Source: Rhodospirillaceae bacterium (lineage in GTDB: Bacteria; Pseudomonadota; Alphaproteobacteria; TMED109; TMED131). Taken from it: a stretch of 10,169 bases of DNA. This document shows, piece after piece, positions 6,560 through 10,169 of the stretch. The notes under the pieces were generated by a model. The model was not told the DNA's origin. It saw nothing but the letters and a program-made list of their open reading frames with translations, and searched no databases. Both the position numbers and the translations under genes were made by a program. The stretch lies in NCBI GenBank assembly GCA_902547175.1, contig CACCMS010000030.1, forward strand, positions 1 through 10,169, read 5' to 3'. Position 1 is the first letter of the stretch. Each line of letters opens with the position of its first letter.

Positions 6560-7114
6560 ATGACTAATAGTAATATAAGTAGAAGATCTTTTCTGAAAAA
6601 AGCAGGAAAGACTTCAGGCTTTGTAGTTTTAGCAGGGGGAGTAGTCCAGTTGACATCCTTCAATGCCTGGGCTGCAAAGAAAAGTGCGATTAATAATCAC
6701 GTTGCAAAAACTATGTTGTTAGTTGGAAAAGATATGTTTCCAGGTAAAAGATTTTCAGATGATTTATATATGATTGCGGTTGATTCACTAGATGGAAAAG
6801 CTTCAAAAGACGAATCAGTTAAGTCTGCATTAGCCGATGGTGTTGCTGCATTTGATAAAGCAGCAGGAGGAAAATATATAGATGCTTCCAGTAAAAAAAG
6901 AATGAAAGTTCTTAAATCCATGGAAGGAGAAGGTTTTTTCAACACCATGAGAGGGGAAATGGTTAACGTCTTTTTTAATAATCCAAGAGTATGGGCTGTT
7001 GCTGGATGGGAAGGCGCATCTTATGACAAAGGTGGGTATTATTTAAGAGGTTTCCAGGATGCAGATTGGCCACAACCACCTGAGGATGCAAGTCCTAAAG
7101 GTTGGTGGGAATAA
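6560..7114 (+). CDS. Tat-exported small (gamma) subunit of a GMC-type dehydrogenase
   Basis: A 184-residue protein of the gluconate 2-dehydrogenase subunit 3 type. A twin-arginine signal SRRSFLKK (7-14) is followed by a hydrophobic stretch (about 20-33) and a cleavage site near AWA-A (36-39). The mature domain ends in the family's aromatic and glycine-rich region, with NPRVWAVAGWEG (141-152), GGYYLRG (158-164) and DADWPQPP (167-174). In characterised FAD-dependent glucose and gluconate dehydrogenases this subunit is required for Tat export of the signal-less flavoprotein, and the gene lies directly upstream, as here (17-nt gap). An unusually strong Shine-Dalgarno GGGAGGAG ends only 2 nt before the ATG. 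The partnership with the next gene is well supported; the substrate is not known. Confidence 0.87.
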   Translation: MTNSNISRRSFLKKAGKTSGFVVLAGGVVQLTSFNAWAAKKSAINNHVAKTMLLVGKDMFPGKRFSDDLYMIAVDSLDGKASKDESVKSALADGVAAFDKAAGGKYIDASSKKRMKVLKSMEGEGFFNTMRGEMVNVFFNNPRVWAVAGWEGASYDKGGYYLRGFQDADWPQPPEDASPKGWWE

Positions 7115-7131
7115 CATAGGGAGATTAAGAT

Positions 7132-8709
7132 ATGGCAAAAAAATTTGATTTAAATGATGATACTGTTGCAGTAGTTATAGGCTCTGGAGCAGGAGGAGGC
7201 ACTCTTTCAAATGAGTTGGCTCAAAAAGGTATTAATGTAGTATGTTTGGAAGCAGGAAAACGATATACTACTGATGATTTTGTGAATGACGAATGGTCGG
7301 CTTTCTTGCAAACAGCGTGGTTGGACAAAAGAACAACTTCTGGAAGTTGGAGAGTTGCTACAGATTTTCCAGGATTACCTTCGTGGATTGTGAAGAGTGT
7401 TGGTGGTTCTACATTGCATTGGGCAGGAGCATCCCTTAGATTTCAAGAGCATGAATTTAAAGTAAAAACAGAATATGGTGATGTAGCAGGTGCTAGTCTT
7501 TTAGATTGGCCTATTTCTTTAAAGGAAATGGAGCCATACTATGATAAGGCTGAAGATAAAATTGGTGTAACTAGAACACACGGTATTCCTGGTTTACCTG
7601 GTAACAATAACTTTAAAGTGTTATATGATGGTGCTCAGAAAATGGGCTACAAAGACTGTCACACAGGTAGAATGGGTATAAATAGTATGCCTAGAGATGG
7701 AAGAAATGCTTGTTTGCAGTTAGGCTTTTGTTTCCAAGGTTGTAAATCAGGAGCTAAATGGTCTGCTGGCTATTCAGAGATTCCTAAGGCAGAGAAAACT
7801 GGTAACTTTGAGCTAAGAACAGAAGCTCATGTTATTCAAATTACTCATAATAAGGCTGGAAAAATTGATGGTGTAGTTTATGTTGACAAGGATGGAAATC
7901 AGCAAAAACAAAAAGCGAGAATAGTTGCAGTTGCTGGAAACTCTATTGAAACACCAAGACTGTTATTAATGTCTAACACATCAATGTATCCAGATGGATT
8001 ATCTAATTCTGCTGGTCAGGTTGGTAAAAATTATATGAGACATCTAACTGCATCTGTTTATGCGTTAATGGATAAACCTGTTAATATGCATAGAGGTACA
8101 ACTATGGCTGGTATTATTACTGATGAGTCTAGGAATGATCCTTCCAGAGGGTTTGTAGGAGGTTATGAAATGGAAACATTATCATTAGGATTACCATTCA
8201 TGGCAGCTTTCTTGGTACCTGGTACTACAGGTTACGGACCTAAAATGGGTAAATTCTTAGATAATTATGACCATATGGCTGGAATGTGGATAGTTGGTGA
8301 AGATATGCCACAGGAGTCTAATAGAGTTACACTAAATACTAATGAAAAAGATCAAAATGGTATGCCTGTGCCTAACGTTCACTTTGATGACCATGCTAAT
8401 GACTTAGCGATGAGAAAGCATGCTTTTGGGAAAGGAACAGATGTTTATAAAGCTGCAGGAGCTTTAGACGTATTTGAGACTCCTCCTTATCCTTCTACAC
8501 ATAACTTAGGTACATGTAGAATGAGTGAAAAGGCAAGAGATGGTGTATGCGATAAACATGGAAAATCTCATGATATTGCTAACCTGTTCATTTCTGATGG
8601 AAGTCAGTTTACAACAGGCGCAGCAGAAAACCCAACTCTTACAATAGTATCACTTGCTATAAGACAAGCTGAGTATATTGCTAAAGAGATGGCTAAAGGT
8701 ACAATATAA
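7132..8709 (+). CDS. GMC-family FAD dehydrogenase catalytic (alpha) subunit with Fe-S cysteine triad
   Basis: A 525-residue flavoprotein of the glucose-methanol-choline family. It has the FAD-binding GSGAGGG (17-23) with E40 at the end of beta-2, GGSTLHW (91-97), and the carboxy-terminal block with H457 in STHNLGTCRM and N500 in AAENPTLTI, the His/Asn catalytic pair. C194, C200 and C204 form C-x5-C-x3-C, the same spacing as the cysteines that bind a 3Fe-4S cluster in the alpha subunit of Burkholderia cepacia FAD-glucose dehydrogenase. No signal peptide is present, which fits co-export with the Tat-bearing subunit upstream. AGGGAG (7118-7123) lies 8 nt before the ATG. Glucose, gluconate, sorbitol, 2-ketogluconate or another alcohol are possible substrates. 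The cytochrome c subunit that usually follows is replaced by a terminator. Confidence 0.92.
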   Translation: MAKKFDLNDDTVAVVIGSGAGGGTLSNELAQKGINVVCLEAGKRYTTDDFVNDEWSAFLQTAWLDKRTTSGSWRVATDFPGLPSWIVKSVGGSTLHWAGASLRFQEHEFKVKTEYGDVAGASLLDWPISLKEMEPYYDKAEDKIGVTRTHGIPGLPGNNNFKVLYDGAQKMGYKDCHTGRMGINSMPRDGRNACLQLGFCFQGCKSGAKWSAGYSEIPKAEKTGNFELRTEAHVIQITHNKAGKIDGVVYVDKDGNQQKQKARIVAVAGNSIETPRLLLMSNTSMYPDGLSNSAGQVGKNYMRHLTASVYALMDKPVNMHRGTTMAGIITDESRNDPSRGFVGGYEMETLSLGLPFMAAFLVPGTTGYGPKMGKFLDNYDHMAGMWIVGEDMPQESNRVTLNTNEKDQNGMPVPNVHFDDHANDLAMRKHAFGKGTDVYKAAGALDVFETPPYPSTHNLGTCRMSEKARDGVCDKHGKSHDIANLFISDGSQFTTGAAENPTLTIVSLAIRQAEYIAKEMAKGTI

Positions 8710-8731
8710 AGTAATAGTAATACTTTAAATT

Positions 8732-8770
8732 AAAATTCTCCTGATGAATATTGTCAGGAGAATTTTTTTT
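8732..8770 (+). terminator. Strong rho-independent terminator after the GMC gene
   Basis: A perfect 13-bp stem pairs AAAATTCTCCTGA (8732-8744) with TCAGGAGAATTTT (8754-8766). It encloses a 9-nt loop and runs into eight consecutive T residues (8763-8770). It begins 22 nt after the GMC stop codon and separates the dehydrogenase pair from the glyoxalase gene. It is the clearest terminator in the window. Confidence 0.92.
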
Positions 8771-8779
8771 GTTTAAAAT
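8751..8779 (+). promoter_or_regulatory. Possible promoter overlapping the terminator
   Basis: TTGTCA (8751-8756) and TAAAAT (8774-8779) each match sigma-70 consensus at 5 of 6 positions with an ideal 17-nt spacer. The -35 box lies in the loop and descending arm of the terminator. A start near 8786 would leave a very short leader beginning at or within the AGGAGG ribosome site (8786-8791). The boxes are good, but the short leader and AT-rich context keep this tentative. Confidence 0.35.
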
Positions 8780-8796
8780 ATATTTAGGAGGTTTTT

Positions 8797-9339
8797 ATGA
8801 GTATACATCATGATAAAGCAGAAGGGTTATGTGAAAGTCCTGATCAGGAGACGCAATCATATGTTTTTAATCAAACAATGATGAGAATAAAGGATCCTAA
8901 AGTTTCTCTAGATTTTTATACCAGAATAATTGGTATGAAATTATATAGAAAACTAGATTTTCCAGAGATGAAATTTACTTTATATTTTTTAGGCATGCCT
9001 GGTGATGTTGATAATGATAATGTGCCTGAAGAAGATAATAAAAGAACTACATGGACATTTAGTCAAAGAGCAATGTTAGAACTTACTCATAACTGGGGCA
9101 CTGAAAATGAGGAAAGTTTTTCTTATCACAATGGTAATAGTGAGCCACAGGGCTTTGGTCATATCGGATTTAGCGTACCAGATGTATATGCAGCTGGAGA
9201 GCGATTTGAAAAGTTAGGAGTTAAATTTGTAAAAAAACCAGATGATGGAAAAATGAAAGGTTTAGCATTTATTGAAGACCCTGATGGTTATTGGATAGAG
9301 ATATTACAAGCAAATATGATAGAGAAAAATTCATCCTAA
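8797..9339 (+). CDS. gloA: Lactoylglutathione lyase (glyoxalase I), long zinc-type
   Basis: A 180-residue cytoplasmic metalloenzyme of the vicinal-oxygen-chelate fold that isomerises the methylglyoxal-glutathione hemithioacetal to S-lactoylglutathione. The four metal ligands are visible as Q26 (FNQTMMR), E95 (LELTHNWG), H122 (GFGHIGFSV) and E168 (GYWIEIL). The last three have the same spacing as in human glyoxalase I (27 and 46 residues). The long insert before E95 and the amino-terminal extension put it with the eukaryote-like zinc class rather than the shorter nickel enzymes such as E. coli GloA; the metal is inferred from this. AGGAGG (8786-8791) is 5 nt before the ATG. It is the first gene after the terminator and is followed after 1 nt by a DUF3311-type gene and a symporter gene. 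Confidence 0.93.
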   Translation: MSIHHDKAEGLCESPDQETQSYVFNQTMMRIKDPKVSLDFYTRIIGMKLYRKLDFPEMKFTLYFLGMPGDVDNDNVPEEDNKRTTWTFSQRAMLELTHNWGTENEESFSYHNGNSEPQGFGHIGFSVPDVYAAGERFEKLGVKFVKKPDDGKMKGLAFIEDPDGYWIEILQANMIEKNSS

Positions 9340-9340
9340 A

Positions 9341-9550
9341 ATGAAAAGAAAAGACAAAATAAACCTCTATTTTTTTTTATTTAGTTTAATTATTTTAGCT
9401 TTATTAATATTTCCCATTTACAGCATTGGTAACAGAGTAGATCCGTTTATTTTTGGAATACCTTTTTCGTTGTTTTGGATTATTGCATGTATATTGATGC
9501 AGTTTGTAGGCATACTTTTTTTTCTATTCATAGATAAAGAGGAGTTATAA
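9341..9550 (+). CDS. DUF3311-type small membrane protein
   Basis: A 69-residue inner-membrane protein with two predicted helices (about 8-28 and 41-63), a basic amino terminus (KRKDK) and an acidic end (DKEEL). The FPIYSIGNRVDPFIFGIPF region (24-42), with P25, Y27, P35, G39 and P41, resembles the DUF3311 family, short proteins commonly encoded directly before sodium:solute symporters. It starts 1 nt after the glyoxalase stop, without a clear Shine-Dalgarno, so translation is probably coupled. It ends 1 nt before the symporter gene, and its last codons supply that gene's GAGGAG ribosome site. A role as an accessory subunit of the symporter is inferred from linkage; the molecular function is unknown. 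Confidence 0.8.
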   Translation: MKRKDKINLYFFLFSLIILALLIFPIYSIGNRVDPFIFGIPFSLFWIIACILMQFVGILFFLFIDKEEL

Positions 9551-9551
9551 T

Positions 9552-10169
9552 ATGGAAAAATGGCATATAGCTCTAGTAGCGATTTCTATTTATTTAGTTT
9601 TAGCATTTTTAATCGGAATAATGGCGGGCAAAGGAAAGTCTTTTTTTTCTTTATCTGAGTATGCTGTAGGAGATAGGTCTTTTAATTTGTTTGTAATGTG
9701 GTTCTTAATGGGAGGAACTATATTTTCAGCCTTTGCTTTTCTAGGAGGACCTGGGTGGGCTTATTCTAAAGGGGCAGCCTCTTTTTATATTTTAGTCTAC
9801 TGTACTTTAGGTCTAATGCCGTGGTATGTAATTGGTCCAAAAGTAGCTAAAATTGGAAAAAAGAATAATTATATAACAATGGGAGACTTTTTAGGTGATA
9901 GGTTCCAATCAAAACTTTTAACAATTATAGTAGGAGTAGTAGCAATACTAGCTTTTATACCTTATCTTACATTACAGATTAAAGGTATGGCCTACATTTT
10001 TAATGTATTGACCTACGATAACATACCTTATTGGTTTGGAGCTTTTATATCTTTTGGAATTGTAGTTATATACGTAGCTACTAGCGGTGTAAGAGGAGCC
10101 GCTTGGAGTGATGTCTTTCAAGCAATTTTGATGTTAGTTATAGCTTGGATTTTGGGTATGTACTTTGTG
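9552..10169 (+). CDS. Sodium:solute symporter family permease (partial, 5' part)
   Basis: The first 206 codons of a membrane transporter that runs off the right edge. The ATG at 9552 is preceded by GAGGAG (9539-9544) at 7 nt. About six hydrophobic segments are visible (roughly 5-27, 48-68, 78-97, 122-141, 163-177, 186-205). Sodium:solute symporter features are YAVGDRS (37-43), GGTIFSAFAFLGGPGWAY (54-71) with GA following, TMGDFLGDRF (109-118), PYLTLQIKG (137-145) and SGVRGAAWSDVFQ (178-190). Full-length members have about 450-550 residues and 11-15 helices, so less than half is seen. Pairing with a DUF3311-type gene is usual for this branch. The substrate (carboxylate, sugar, amino acid or other) cannot be told from this part. 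Confidence 0.9.
   Translation, partial: MEKWHIALVAISIYLVLAFLIGIMAGKGKSFFSLSEYAVGDRSFNLFVMWFLMGGTIFSAFAFLGGPGWAYSKGAASFYILVYCTLGLMPWYVIGPKVAKIGKKNNYITMGDFLGDRFQSKLLTIIVGVVAILAFIPYLTLQIKGMAYIFNVLTYDNIPYWFGAFISFGIVVIYVATSGVRGAAWSDVFQAILMLVIAWILGMYFV

Noticed and set aside
6697..6948. Minus-strand open frame opposite the Tat small subunit gene
   Set aside because: It falls inside the well-supported plus-strand coding region and shows no motif.
1..10169. Possible phage, defence, CRISPR or insertion element
   Set aside because: Apart from the promoter region and short gaps the window is filled by recognisable housekeeping or metabolic genes plus one unassigned secreted protein. I saw no repeat arrays, transposase, integrase or terminal inverted repeats.

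Overview
The window is AT-rich DNA (by eye about one third G+C or less) from a bacterium that is most likely a streamlined marine-type alphaproteobacterium. The best evidence is the gene order rpmH-rnpA-yidC-engB-argB-HAD nucleotidase-dapD(start), an arrangement typical of Alphaproteobacteria. The genes are packed with 0-8 nt gaps or short overlaps. Assignment to a SAR11-like or similar AT-rich lineage is inference from base composition and packing only.

Layout: all genes from 1 to 5129 lie on the minus strand, and all genes from 5219 to 10169 lie on the plus strand. The two halves diverge from a single 89-bp intergenic region (5130-5218). The minus half, read in its own direction, starts with a class II aldolase/adducin-like protein. 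It continues into the housekeeping operon: ribosomal protein L34, RNase P protein, membrane insertase YidC, ribosome-assembly GTPase EngB, acetylglutamate kinase, a HAD pyrimidine-nucleotidase-like phosphatase, and the first 16 codons of what looks like dapD. rpmH (44 codons, GTG start) is short and easily missed.

The plus half has three blocks. (1) A DHRS4-like short-chain dehydrogenase is followed 5 nt later by a small secreted cysteine-containing protein of unknown function. (2) After a 109-bp gap with a candidate promoter comes a two-gene oxidoreductase: a Tat-exported small subunit and a GMC flavoprotein carrying a C-x5-C-x3-C triad. Together they match the gamma-alpha core of periplasmic FAD-dependent sugar/polyol dehydrogenases of the Burkholderia FAD-glucose dehydrogenase type. 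A strong intrinsic terminator follows directly, so the usual cytochrome c subunit gene is not in the next slot. (3) After the terminator come a zinc-type glyoxalase I, a two-helix DUF3311-type protein and the first 206 codons of a sodium:solute symporter, spaced 1 nt apart.

Read together, the plus half looks like carbonyl/sugar or polyol oxidation, aldehyde detoxification and solute uptake. The substrate cannot be read from the sequence. I see no phage, IS element, CRISPR, tRNA, rRNA or defence genes. The points most worth a second look are the cytochrome-less, iron-sulfur-type GMC dehydrogenase, the terminator with an overlapping promoter-like sequence at 8732-8796, and the class II aldolase homologue that lacks the catalytic glutamate and sits immediately upstream of rpmH.
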